In this document: piece by piece, positions 1-9,300 of the stretch
Layout of the letters: each line of letters opens with the position of its first letter
Position numbering within the stretch: the stretch's first letter is position 1
NCBI GenBank assembly: GCA_002077045.2
Contig: KZ111141.1
Coordinates: forward strand, 2,156,087 to 2,220,086
DNA: 64,000 nucleotides
Direction: 5' to 3'
Source: Rachicladosporium sp. CCFEE 5018
Taxonomy: Eukaryota > Ascomycota > Dothideomycetes > Cladosporiales > Cladosporiaceae
Notes under the pieces: model-generated
Databases searched by the model: none
What the model saw: the letters and a program-made list of their open reading frames with translations, nothing else
What the model was told of the DNA's origin: nothing
Translations under genes and position numbers: made by a program

Positions 1-430
1 TCCTCAGCTGTGGGATGGGGACAGGGATGGGGATGTGGAGATGGAGGATGTGGTGAGGCCGGAGGAGATGGAGGCGTCGTTGGAGTGGCTTGGGTTGGGG
101 AGGGATGGGGATGAGGATGATGGCGAGGGGAGGGAGGGGCAGGAGATGGACTTGTCTGCTGATGAGGGGGTTCCGACCCATCAACCTCATCAGTCTACTG
201 ATGATGACGACAGCGACGACGACAACGCCAAGCTGAGCGCGCAGATCGACGAAGAGACCGCAGCTCAGCCGGCCACTCAGGGGAACCTCATCCCACAAGA
301 GGAGGATCTGAGTGAACGTCTGATATGTAGAGACTGCGGCGACGATCCGCCAAATCTTGAGGACAACGGGAGTGAAGTGACCTGCAAGAGCTGTGGGCTG
401 GTCCTGGCAGCAAGTAACTACATGCCGTAA
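1..430 (+). CDS. 3' end of a gene with a C-terminal zinc ribbon (partial)
   Basis: The reading frame is open from the window edge to the TAA at 428-430, so only the C-terminal part (about 143 residues) is visible. It is mostly acidic and low in complexity (runs of D/E, S, Q). Near the end it has a CRDC...CKSCGLVL pattern, two CxxC knuckles about 17 residues apart, closely resembling the zinc ribbon that opens TFIIB. In TFIIB this ribbon is N-terminal and followed by cyclin folds; here the protein stops nine residues later. It is therefore not TFIIB itself. The 5' part may lie upstream. Function is not assigned. Confidence 0.55.
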   Translation, partial: PQLWDGDRDGDVEMEDVVRPEEMEASLEWLGLGRDGDEDDGEGREGQEMDLSADEGVPTHQPHQSTDDDDSDDDNAKLSAQIDEETAAQPATQGNLIPQEEDLSERLICRDCGDDPPNLEDNGSEVTCKSCGLVLAASNYMP

Positions 431-492
431 TGCAGTCGCGCTGATGGCTCGTTTTGGTGATGATTTTAGATAGACGATGCGTAGCCTTGGGC

Positions 493-2451
493 TCAGCCCG
501 CGTCGTCTTCACTTCGTTTCTCTTCACCCTCCAGCCATATCTCGTGACCGTCGCCTTCCTTCACCCACTGTCCTGCGATTGCGCCCATTATTGCTATGAT
601 GCACATGCCCCACCATGCCATTCCGACGATGCCTTTATTCAGTCCTATACCATAGATGTACCCAGCTAAGACAGGTCCTACTGTCCGAGTGGCGGATGAG
701 ACACTTTGAGCGATGCCGTGGATGGTACCGAGGACGCTGGGGTGAGGACAGCAATTGTTGACGAGTATGGTTGTTGATGGCAGCGCGAATGTGCGAGCTG
801 TGACTTGTACGAGCAAGACGAGAGTGATGCATAGCCAGACCAAAGCGCCCGAAGCTTGACCAGGAGCTGCGAGAGTTGATGGAATTACTGCTAGGAAGGG
901 TACGATGAAGTACGCGATCGGGAACAGCATGAAGCTGTAACGCAACGAAGTCGTCGTGCCTAACCGGAAACTCACTCGAGGATAAAGCAGAAGCTGCATC
1001 GTGATGCCGATGAAGCCCATGATGGCTAGCGCTGTACCTATGCTACGAGGTGGCAGTGCGAGGCCGCCTGTGAAGGTAAATGGTAGATGTGGACGATAGT
1101 TCGTGGGCAGTTGCAGCGTCGATTTCTGGGAGCTGGAGGAATCTGCGTTGTAGCGTGGTGTCGAGAGAAAGACAAACCAGAGATTGTTGAATGTGCCGAC
1201 GTGCATCGCCAGCAATCCGTGCGAGAGTAATGTAAGTAGCACATTGCGGGTCCATATCCTGCGTAGAGGCAATGTTCTCCTGACCTGTACCTTCTCCACC
1301 TTTGCACCAGCTCGCAACTCAAGGTCGTCAGATGCATTGTCAGTTCCGCCGAGGGGAATGTACTCCTGTGCTGGTCTTCGTCGAAGAACAGTACGCAACA
1401 CCCATCGACTGAACCGTAGTGGATAGTCTGGTTTCCCTCTGAGCGCCTCAAGCGTCTCTTCCAGCCCGAACGTCACACCCATCGCACTGCCAAACAAGAA
1501 CCCAGCATTGACGACGTTTGGTAGCGCATACGGAAACGCCATGAGCCATCTCACACCTTCCTTACCGCCAAGAGACCCACCAGGACCAAAGAGATGTGGA
1601 TAGCTACCTACCGGATCAGCTAGCAAGCCTCCAAGCAGCGGTCCTATTATGACGCCGATGTTGAACGTCATTGGCAGTAGCAAGAAAGCCCGACTTTGAT
1701 ACTTCTTCTCCTTCACGATCTCCGAGATCATCGTCCTCATGACGCCCATGTTGCCGTTTAGCATACCACCTACAGCTCGCCAGAACATGGCTGTGGCAAA
1801 AGACTTGCTGAATCCGAAGCCGAGACTGCCTGTGCAGGTGCCTAACAGTCCGATCAGGATCACGCGCTTGCGGCCGAACATCTCTGAGTCGGCTAGGCGG
1901 CCCCACATGATCGCTGTGAGGAACTGGGCGAAGGTAAAAGCTGCTGCTAGCATACCCGCCTGGCGCGCAACTGTACTGTCGGAAGGAGCATTACCGTGGA
2001 CGTCGGTGAAAGATTTGAGCTGGTAGAACATGTATGACTGCAGACTTGTCTGGGTCAAAGGTTCAGAAAGGCGTGAAAGAGTGAGGATCGCAAGCTGTGT
2101 CTTCTTGGGCAGGGATGACCATGACACTGGCTTTGCCTTCTGTGGTGGGCCTGGAGGTTCACCTTCATCTGCTTGAAGGTCCGTGGCTGCCGCGGTCCTG
2201 TTCAGAACCGCGGTATCATGAGCCAGCAGGTGTTCCCCCTCATTGTTCTCGCCATCTTGCCCTCCATCGCTATCGCTGTCATGATCACGGTCGTGAGGTT
2301 CGCCATGCTGCCATTCCGTTGCCTTGTTCCCAGGCGAGTGAGGTCGGGAGCTGGCTGGCCTGGCCAAAAGTGTAGTACCCGCGCTGTCTACATCGTCTTC
2401 GCTTCTGTGCGCTCGTGGAAGCGAGCTATCATGATCGCTCGGGTTGCTCAT
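493..2451 (-). CDS. MFS transporter, DHA1-like exporter family
   Basis: A single-exon 652-residue membrane protein. About 115 hydrophilic, S/D/E/H-rich residues precede the first membrane segment. The MFS signature follows as MWGRLADSEMFGRKRV in the loop after the second helix. The first six helices are followed by a long charged central loop (about residues 330-390) and six more helices ending in a charged cytoplasmic tail. Proline- and glycine-rich segments such as GPLLGGLLADP and the overall layout match fungal drug:H+ antiporters of the YCR023C / zinc-induced-facilitator-like group. Substrate cannot be read from sequence. It is convergent with the zinc-ribbon gene, with only about 60 nt between stop codons. 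Confidence 0.8.
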   Translation of the reverse strand: MSNPSDHDSSLPRAHRSEDDVDSAGTTLLARPASSRPHSPGNKATEWQHGEPHDRDHDSDSDGGQDGENNEGEHLLAHDTAVLNRTAAATDLQADEGEPPGPPQKAKPVSWSSLPKKTQLAILTLSRLSEPLTQTSLQSYMFYQLKSFTDVHGNAPSDSTVARQAGMLAAAFTFAQFLTAIMWGRLADSEMFGRKRVILIGLLGTCTGSLGFGFSKSFATAMFWRAVGGMLNGNMGVMRTMISEIVKEKKYQSRAFLLLPMTFNIGVIIGPLLGGLLADPVGSYPHLFGPGGSLGGKEGVRWLMAFPYALPNVVNAGFLFGSAMGVTFGLEETLEALRGKPDYPLRFSRWVLRTVLRRRPAQEYIPLGGTDNASDDLELRAGAKVEKVQVRRTLPLRRIWTRNVLLTLLSHGLLAMHVGTFNNLWFVFLSTPRYNADSSSSQKSTLQLPTNYRPHLPFTFTGGLALPPRSIGTALAIMGFIGITMQLLLYPRVSFRLGTTTSLRYSFMLFPIAYFIVPFLAVIPSTLAAPGQASGALVWLCITLVLLVQVTARTFALPSTTILVNNCCPHPSVLGTIHGIAQSVSSATRTVGPVLAGYIYGIGLNKGIVGMAWWGMCIIAIMGAIAGQWVKEGDGHEIWLEGEEKRSEDDAG

Positions 2452-2831
2452 CAGGGTGAAAATGTAGAGGTGCGAAGAGGTCCCTGGCTTGCTGTGCGAG
2501 CCTGTAGTGCATTGCCTGAGATCGCGCTATCATGTGTGGCGGTGGTGAGAATGAGAATCAAGCATTGGAGCTGCGTTGAAGAGAGATTGAATAGTGTCAT
2601 ACGCGAGACGGACTTACATTCACGGCGTTATCTAAGCCTGCCGCACTCGGGCAATGGATGTACGCCAGTTGAGTTTTGACATGCAGGTGATGTCGGACCT
2701 GCAGAAGATGTTGCCGATTTATCCGACTTAGTCAGCCGTTCCCTATAATGAGTACTTTCATCCTGGGCAGAACTCCTCGTCTCGTAGCGATCGCGCGTGT
2801 CCTCTGCTCTCACCGCCTCTCGCTCATCCGC
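2452..2831. other. intergenic, no gene seen
   Basis: This is the spacer between the MFS gene start and the 3' end of the next minus-strand gene, presumably the MFS promoter. Short ORFs here overlap both neighbours' shadows and show no family features. Confidence 0.5.
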
Positions 2832-3839
2832 TCAGTCATCGAAGATAGTACCAGTTGGCATAAGTTTCCCCAACTTCCCCTCCAGCCTCAGATACCACGC
2901 CCATTTCTCCTTGTCCGACCTGTCCACCCACAACCATAGCCGGAAATTCGTCGGATGCTCGTCCAAACCCAACACAAGCTTGACTGGCTTGATACCCTCT
3001 CTTGAAGGTGGCAAGCGACCCTCTGCGACCCATTTCTCGCCAGGGTTCCGGTTCTCCAGCCACTGCACCAGAGCTTGAACCATCGCCTTGTGACTCTCCT
3101 CGCCGTATGGTTTATTGCTCATTATCACGGCGCCTATGATGCGCACGATAGTGTGGGTCTCGACGCAACCGCAAGCACTCGCAAGCATTTCCTTGCCCCA
3201 GTCATGCCAGGCTTCCTGGGATGTGAAGTGGTTTTCATCGAAGCATTCGGTGGTCCCCGCTCGGTGTAAATGTTTCAGCTCGACGGCGCAATCACCCAGA
3301 GGATATTCGCCATTGATCTGCAAGTACGAGAGAAAGCCGACGGCGTCTGTAGCTCGCTCGAAGGACCAGTTGATATTGAGCAGGAATTCCAACCAGTACG
3401 CCCGTTTCTGCTTGGGAAAATCTTTCGTTGTGAGGCCCGTCTCTGCGTCACCATTCAGGGCCAGCCGACGGATCATCAGGTATGCTTCGAGGGACCTGTT
3501 GGTGTAACGCACCTAGCGTCCGACCTGGATACCGAGCCACGAGTTCCATGCTGCGAGCTGCCACCAATGGGCTTGAATCTGCAATCCTCGTATCTTGAGA
3601 TCTAGGTCGATGTTTGCTCGATCGTCATCCGAGTTGATCTTCACCAGTTTGCCTCGTTCCATCTTGACCAGTCTGTTCATGTCGATCGTGGCGTCTGCTG
3701 TGATGCGGGAATCCCGTCGCGTCTCGCGGAGAAGCTTGATTTGGTTGATCGTATCAATTCGAAGAAGCATGAACGCCCCCCAAGATACTTTGGCTTCGTC
3801 CTCGCTCATTGGCACTTTCTCCTTGTCCAGTGCTGGCAT
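2832..3839 (-). CDS. conserved-looking unknown protein interrupted by one in-frame TAG
   Basis: Two open stretches in exactly the same frame are separated by a single TAG at 3513-3515. The first runs from the ATG at 3839 for 108 codons, the second for 226 codons to the TGA at 2832. Residues before (WLGIQVGR) and after (VRYTNRSLEAYL) the stop read as one soluble, globular, tryptophan-rich protein of about 334 residues. A 12-nt stretch GTCGGACGCTAG covers the stop but is far too short for an intron. It may be a recent nonsense mutation, a sequencing error, a readthrough stop, or two genes, the least likely since the second part has no ATG near its start. No family recognised. Confidence 0.5.
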
Positions 3840-4362
3840 GGCCTTATGTTGCCGAGTGTTGTTCGCGTAGTGATGCGGTGAGCGCGCAAGCTAGTCTTAG
3901 TATGCGCCGTAGATGATAGTGATTAATAGTGATCGAGATTTACTCAATGTCGAGGAGAAAAGAGCATAGCGAAGCGATATGCGCAGACTGGAGCACGATA
4001 CTGAAATGATGAAGATGAGCGAAAGTACTTACGATGCGCATCCTGCTGGATCGTTGAGAAGGGAAGGGGTAAAGTGGTCTTGGTGACCGTTCCTTCGACA
4101 TTGGCAGCCATGAAGCCTTGACGAACACCCACTTCTCTTCGACATGACAGCCGTGAAATTGACGTCCGCCGTCTCTGCCCGAACGACTAGTATGCTGGAC
4201 GATATGTAGTAACGTAGAGAGAGAGAGAGGCTTGGTTGTGTCGAAGGTGAAGCCAAGTTTTCTGGTTGCCCATGACAACGAATGTCCCGCGAAATAGTCA
4301 CACCAACTCGGGAACATTCCAATGTCCGGGTTCGTGATGTAGTATAGATCATAGCTCTCAGG
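3840..4362. promoter_or_regulatory. divergent intergenic region with a GA microsatellite
   Basis: This 523-nt spacer separates the divergently transcribed TAG-split gene and the exo-glucanase gene, so it should hold both promoters. An (AG)n run lies at about 4216-4229. I see no convincing TATA box. Confidence 0.4.
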
Positions 4363-6678
4363 ATGCCCTCGCGAGACGATCGCGACTCTCCCGCAAGACG
4401 ACAACGAAGGCGACGGACCCACCAGCGAGTAGACAGCAATAGCGACTTACTCCCGGACCGCCGACGAGAACGACGGAGAGACGATGACGCGACATCACCG
4501 ATTCGCAACGAGCCGAGACGACAGCGACGGCGCGAGAGCAGCTCAAAGGTTACAGCGAGTGATAGTACGGGGCTGTCGTCCGGCCAGCTGGCGAAGCTAG
4601 ACCAGCTGAACCGTAAGCTTGGAGATGATAACATATATGCGACGCGGACCAGACAGGACCATCGCGAGAGGCGGACAGATCATGAAGACGCGGAGGGAAA
4701 TGAGAGAGTAGCGAGGGAGGCGGACCGGGAACGAAGACGACAGGAGCACAAAGAGCGCAAGCGGAGACGGCAGCAGGAGGAGGCTGCGGCTGCGGCTGCG
4801 GTGGGTGGTGCTGGGATCGCGGCAGTCGAGTCAAAGCATCGGCGTGTGGAGGACTCTGGTGGGCAGCGACGGCGATCGGGCAGGATCGTGAGTGGGCAGA
4901 CGCTAGAGAGAGGCAATGAGCGGTACTATAGCGACAAGGAGCCGTATCGAGATGATGTTCGCAGGCGAGACGGCGACGGCAGTAGCAATGATTCTGACTT
5001 CGAGGAACGGGAGCGGAAGCGAAAGAAGAGGAAGAAGATCTTCATTGGTGTCGGTGCTGTGCTGCTACTCCTCGCAATCATCATCCCAGTGGCTGTGGTA
5101 CTGAGCAGCAAAGGCTCGTCTGGCGGCACAAGTGGCGGCGCACCAGGAAGCAGTAATGCTACGAAGCCTACGAACGGCAATTTGGCAGGCGTGTCTCAGT
5201 CCGACATCCCTCAATCTGCACAAGGCGGCCTACTAGACCCGTTCGCCTGGTACGATACGAACGACTTCAACGTGACCTACACACCGGCTCAGATCGGCAG
5301 CCTCTCAATCATGGGCCTCAATGACACCTGGGACGACACCACACGGGCGAACGACAAAGTGCCCGCCCTCAAGGATACCTTCGTCTACGGCACCATGCCA
5401 ATTCGCGGCGTGAACATAGGCGGCTGGCTGTCACTCGAACCCTTCATCACGCCCTCGCTTTTCAGCGGCTACAGCACCCACGACAATGTTGTAGACGAAT
5501 ATACCCTAACCTCCAAGTTGGGCTCTTCGAAAGCGAAATCAGTCCTCGAACAGCACTACTCCTCCTTCGTCTCCGAGCAGACTTTCGCCGACATCCAAGC
5601 CGCAGGCTTCGACCACGTGCGCATCCCGTACTCATATTGGGCAATCAAGACATACGACGGCGATCCGTACGTCTCGCAGGTCGCTTGGCGCTACCTCCTC
5701 CGCGGCATAGAGTGGGCGCGCAAACACGGTCTCCGCGTCAATCTTGATCTGCACGGCGCACCAGGCAGTCAAAACGGCTGGAACCACTCCGGACGTCAAG
5801 GCCCGATCAATTGGCTGAACGGCACGGACGGTGAGTTGAACGGTCAGAGGACTATAGACATCCACACCCAGCTGGCGACCTTCTTCACGCAGCCTCGCTA
5901 CAAGAACATTATCACGATGTACGGCCTTGTCAACGAGCCGCGCATGACAGCCCTCCCTGCGCAAAAAGTACTAAGCTGGAGTCAGACCGCCATAACATCG
6001 CTCCGTCAAGCAAACTTCACAGGCATTATAATCTTCGGCGACGGCTTCATGGGGCTGGACAAGTGGCAAGGCCAGCTACAGAACAACCAGAACTTGCTAC
6101 TCGATGTGCATCAATACGTGATCTTCAACGTCGACCAGCTAGTCCTCAACCACCACGATAAGATCAACTTCGCGTGTGGAGGCTGGACGCAGCAGACCCT
6201 GCGCTCGCAGAACACCGCTACGGGGTTCGGACCAACGTTGTGTGGCGAGTGGAGTCAAGCGGACACAGACTGCGCCCCAAATTTGAACAACGTCGGCGTC
6301 GGCTCCCGCTGGGAAGGCACACTGAACCTCGCCTCCTCGACCGGCGTCGGCGGCTCCAAGGACGGCTCCGTCCTCAGCCCTACGTGCCCCAGTCAGAACC
6401 GACAGCAATGCAGCTGTAATCAGGCAAACGCGGACCCGGGGAGCTGGAGCGCGGAGTACAAGCAGTGGTTGCTCATGTTCGGTGAGGCGCAGATGCACAG
6501 TTTCGAGCAGGGCTGGGGTTGGTTTTACTGGACTTGGCAGACCGAGAGCGCGGCGCAGTGGAGTTATAAATCCGGCATGGCGGCGGGCGTGCTGCCGAAT
6601 TTGGCGTATGAGAGGGACTTTGATTGTAGTCAGAGTATACCCGACTTTGCATCGCTGGGGTTGTCAGAGGATTATTAG
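4363..6678 (+). CDS. exgD: membrane-anchored exo-beta-1,3-glucanase (GH5), glucan 1,3-beta-glucosidase D type
   Basis: A single-exon, 771-residue type II membrane glycosidase of the cell surface, acting on beta-1,3-glucan. About 220 highly charged, Arg-rich residues form the cytoplasmic tail. One membrane anchor follows (about residues 225-249, KIFIGVGAVLLLLAIIIPVA), then a Ser/Gly linker, then the GH5 catalytic domain. Family landmarks are RGVNIGGWLSLEPF, DHVRIPYSYWAI, LHGAPGSQNGWNHSG, the acid/base glutamate in YGLVNEPRM (about residue 525) and the nucleophile in CGEWSQADTDC (about residue 629). The order and anchor match Aspergillus exgD. Several N-glycosylation sites lie in the ectodomain. 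The start is the first in-frame ATG and gives the expected tail. Confidence 0.93.
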   Translation: MPSRDDRDSPARRQRRRRTHQRVDSNSDLLPDRRRERRRDDDATSPIRNEPRRQRRRESSSKVTASDSTGLSSGQLAKLDQLNRKLGDDNIYATRTRQDHRERRTDHEDAEGNERVAREADRERRRQEHKERKRRRQQEEAAAAAAVGGAGIAAVESKHRRVEDSGGQRRRSGRIVSGQTLERGNERYYSDKEPYRDDVRRRDGDGSSNDSDFEERERKRKKRKKIFIGVGAVLLLLAIIIPVAVVLSSKGSSGGTSGGAPGSSNATKPTNGNLAGVSQSDIPQSAQGGLLDPFAWYDTNDFNVTYTPAQIGSLSIMGLNDTWDDTTRANDKVPALKDTFVYGTMPIRGVNIGGWLSLEPFITPSLFSGYSTHDNVVDEYTLTSKLGSSKAKSVLEQHYSSFVSEQTFADIQAAGFDHVRIPYSYWAIKTYDGDPYVSQVAWRYLLRGIEWARKHGLRVNLDLHGAPGSQNGWNHSGRQGPINWLNGTDGELNGQRTIDIHTQLATFFTQPRYKNIITMYGLVNEPRMTALPAQKVLSWSQTAITSLRQANFTGIIIFGDGFMGLDKWQGQLQNNQNLLLDVHQYVIFNVDQLVLNHHDKINFACGGWTQQTLRSQNTATGFGPTLCGEWSQADTDCAPNLNNVGVGSRWEGTLNLASSTGVGGSKDGSVLSPTCPSQNRQQCSCNQANADPGSWSAEYKQWLLMFGEAQMHSFEQGWGWFYWTWQTESAAQWSYKSGMAAGVLPNLAYERDFDCSQSIPDFASLGLSEDY

Positions 6679-6763
6679 ACTTTGTATAAAGCGACGTTAA
6701 TGACATTACCGCACATTCCCCTCCCTTCCAGCAAGGCGCATCTCATCCTCCATGCTCAGCCAA

Positions 6764-8851
6764 TCATCCACTCCTAAACACCCCCAACCCCAGTGCATTC
6801 AAATACCCAAACCGCGTCAACCCCGTCGGATCCCACGCCCCACTTCCCTCCCCTCCCCTCTCGCCCCGCCCCAACTTCTCCCGTTTCCCCACCACAAGGC
6901 CCCTAACCGCGCCATCCCACCCCTCACTCCTCACCTTGCCCGCCAGCCCCCGTCCCTCCCCGAGCGCCTCTTCCAGACTCCTCAGCCCCTCTCCAGCCTC
7001 AGCACGCGTAGTTTCCACATCCGCCAGCTCGCACAGCGTCATAGCCGCTAGTGCGCCGAAGTGGTGGTTCAATGGCGTTACCGGCGTGAGCTTGGAATTC
7101 AGCACTGTGGCAACTTTCACAGCGTGGCCGATCAATTCGGGGGGTGAGGTTGAGGGCGAGAGGCGTTTGATGAGGAGGTGCACGTGGTGGTAACTCAGGT
7201 GGACGAGGTTCAGGGAGCCCCAGACTGATTCGACGGACTCGCGGAAACGGTCGATTTCGCCGCTGAGGGTGAGCCCGAGGAGGGCTGAGGCGGGGTTCGA
7301 GGGCGCCATGACGTCTGTACTTGGTGTTTTGGTCGTGGTGAGGATAGAGGCAAGGTGGCCTATGATGAAGGAGAGACGGGCGAGGTGATAGGTTGATTCG
7401 CCGAGCAAGATCTGGTCTTCGGGCAGCAGCACGACGGAGTTCTCGGGGAGCTTGAGCAAGTCTGCGGTCGAGGAAGCGTGCCACCGATCCAGTATGAACA
7501 AGATCCACCATGCGCGACGAGCGAGGCGCTCACTGCTGTCGCGATCGCCGGTCATGGGGTTCGAAGCGGAAATGGCGTTGACCTGGATCTGCCCTGCGAC
7601 TCCTGCTGCTCTGCCAAGCCACTCTGCGCGCGAAGGACCGGCTTGTCCACGGATGGTGGCCGGGCCGTGGTTATCGCTCTCCATAGCCATGATGAGGAGA
7701 GTCTGGAGGTAGACGAGATTCGTCTCCGCATTATGCGTGGCGGTTGCGTCGAAAGGGTACTGGGCCAGGAGCTCAGCGGCGCGTTTGATCGACTGGGCGT
7801 AGGAAGAGCTTGGAATTAGGGTCGTGGTGGGGAAGGTACGGACCTGGCAGTCTAAGGCTGTGAGGAAGGCTTCTCGTAGTGAGGCCGGGCAAGCTGTGAG
7901 GAGGTGGCGGAGGCGCATGTTGTTCGATGGCAGCAGAGGGAAGGTCTGGTGGATGAGGCGATGGTACTCCGCAAGCACTTCTTCGTCCCAATCGAAAGTC
8001 GGACTCGTAACCTCCCCTTCGTACCCAGCGGTGGCCACCTCCTGCCTCTGCTCCTGCGGTCCAGGCCGCCAGAACGGCTGCATCCCACCCTGCTGTTGCT
8101 GCGCCATACTTGCCATCGGCGCCTGCCTCAATCCCACACCGTCGTACTCCCTCTCATCTCCACCCTCAACCATGCCCCAGCCCCTCTTCTCGCCTCTTCC
8201 CTCCATATCACCGACTTCCATCTCCAATTCTCTCCTCATCCTCTCGATCTCGCCCATCCCGCTGCCTCCACCAGCTCCGCCTGGCTCCTGCACAACACCT
8301 TCCAGTCTCATAAGTCTCTCGGCCAATTCCTTGATATACCCTTTGCTAGGCCCTCTCTTCATCGGCGCGCGACTAAACTCACACACCACCCTAGCCCTCA
8401 CGCAGTTCGAGCAAGACGTCGCAGCAGACTCATCAGGCGCATCGCACCTGATCTTCTTGCGACGACAGGAATCGCAGGCACGTGAGACCTTCGTCCTCGG
8501 CACCTTCGGACTCGGCTCCGCCGAATTGTTCGCAGGCTGCTGAGCAGGCGATTGGAAAGGCAATTGCGGCGCTCCCATAGCCGGAGGATACGGCTGAGGC
8601 TGGCTTGGATGCGCGTGAGCGTTCGGCGGTGCGTAAGGCGAGACGGTCATGTGAGCTGGAGCGGGCTGCTCGTAGTACTGGCGCTGCTCTTGCTGCAGCG
8701 CGCGTTGCGCGTGTTCGCTCGCATTGGCTTCGACATTTGATTGCTGCGTCTCGCCGTTCTCGGGGTAGAAGGGAAGGCGCGTTGCTTGAGTGGGTGAAGG
8801 GTAGGATTGAGGTGCCGACGCGTCTTGGGCGCTTGCAGCGGGGTCGGCCAT
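6764..8851 (-). CDS. Zn2Cys6 transcription factor, Rgt1-like
   Basis: A single-exon 695-residue nuclear regulator. A Pro/Gln-rich N-terminus precedes a Zn2Cys6 cluster with cysteines at about 126, 129, 136, 147, 150 and 157 (CX2CX6CX10CX2CX6C). The cluster is followed by KRGPSKGYIKELAERLMRLE, the basic linker and coiled coil seen in Rgt1-type glucose-responsive regulators. A fungal-specific transcription-factor homology region occupies about residues 270-640 (for example LARRAWWILFILDRWHAS). Rgt1 in yeasts represses hexose transporters. A role in sugar response here is inference from the cluster and linker. It converges with exgD, with about 85 nt between stops. Confidence 0.85.
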   Translation of the reverse strand: MADPAASAQDASAPQSYPSPTQATRLPFYPENGETQQSNVEANASEHAQRALQQEQRQYYEQPAPAHMTVSPYAPPNAHAHPSQPQPYPPAMGAPQLPFQSPAQQPANNSAEPSPKVPRTKVSRACDSCRRKKIRCDAPDESAATSCSNCVRARVVCEFSRAPMKRGPSKGYIKELAERLMRLEGVVQEPGGAGGGSGMGEIERMRRELEMEVGDMEGRGEKRGWGMVEGGDEREYDGVGLRQAPMASMAQQQQGGMQPFWRPGPQEQRQEVATAGYEGEVTSPTFDWDEEVLAEYHRLIHQTFPLLPSNNMRLRHLLTACPASLREAFLTALDCQVRTFPTTTLIPSSSYAQSIKRAAELLAQYPFDATATHNAETNLVYLQTLLIMAMESDNHGPATIRGQAGPSRAEWLGRAAGVAGQIQVNAISASNPMTGDRDSSERLARRAWWILFILDRWHASSTADLLKLPENSVVLLPEDQILLGESTYHLARLSFIIGHLASILTTTKTPSTDVMAPSNPASALLGLTLSGEIDRFRESVESVWGSLNLVHLSYHHVHLLIKRLSPSTSPPELIGHAVKVATVLNSKLTPVTPLNHHFGALAAMTLCELADVETTRAEAGEGLRSLEEALGEGRGLAGKVRSEGWDGAVRGLVVGKREKLGRGERGGEGSGAWDPTGLTRFGYLNALGLGVFRSG

Positions 8852-9300
8852 GGTGTTTGCAGTGGTTCGTGACGGTATAGGAGGTCAGTATATACAGCTA
8901 CAGTACAATATACTGTCGACACGTGAGGCGTAGGGCAACGAAAGGTGTGAATGAAAGTATGGTGGTGGAGGTGGGAGTTGAAGTCAGCGTTGTACCTACC
9001 GTGAGGTCACATTGAGGGACCCCATCCTTAGCGCGACGCCGGAGAGCGCGGCGTCAGTGGGGGGCGCTACACCCCACCTCACTACAACAAGGGGGGGAAG
9101 ACATGGCAATGGGGATGGATGGACTGAGGAGAATCTATATACTCACAGAGACTGAAGTCAACCTCACCGGCGCGGAAAAACCCATCGGCTCGGGCAATGG
9201 TCACGGAAGACGGATCAGAGCCATGACCATTTCGATACATCTCATCTGTTCGGTCGCTCACTGGCGATCCATCTCCATCGAGCTTTACTCCTGAAAGGTG
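8852..9300. promoter_or_regulatory. upstream region of the Rgt1-like regulator
   Basis: 449 nt between the regulator's ATG and the stop codon of the cap methyltransferase, both on the minus strand. It contains short C and G homopolymer tracts near 9055-9100. No further gene is seen. Confidence 0.4.

Noticed and set aside
3513..3524. A 12-nt intron GTCGGACGCTAG removing the in-frame TAG
   Set aside because: It is far below the minimum size of a spliceosomal intron.
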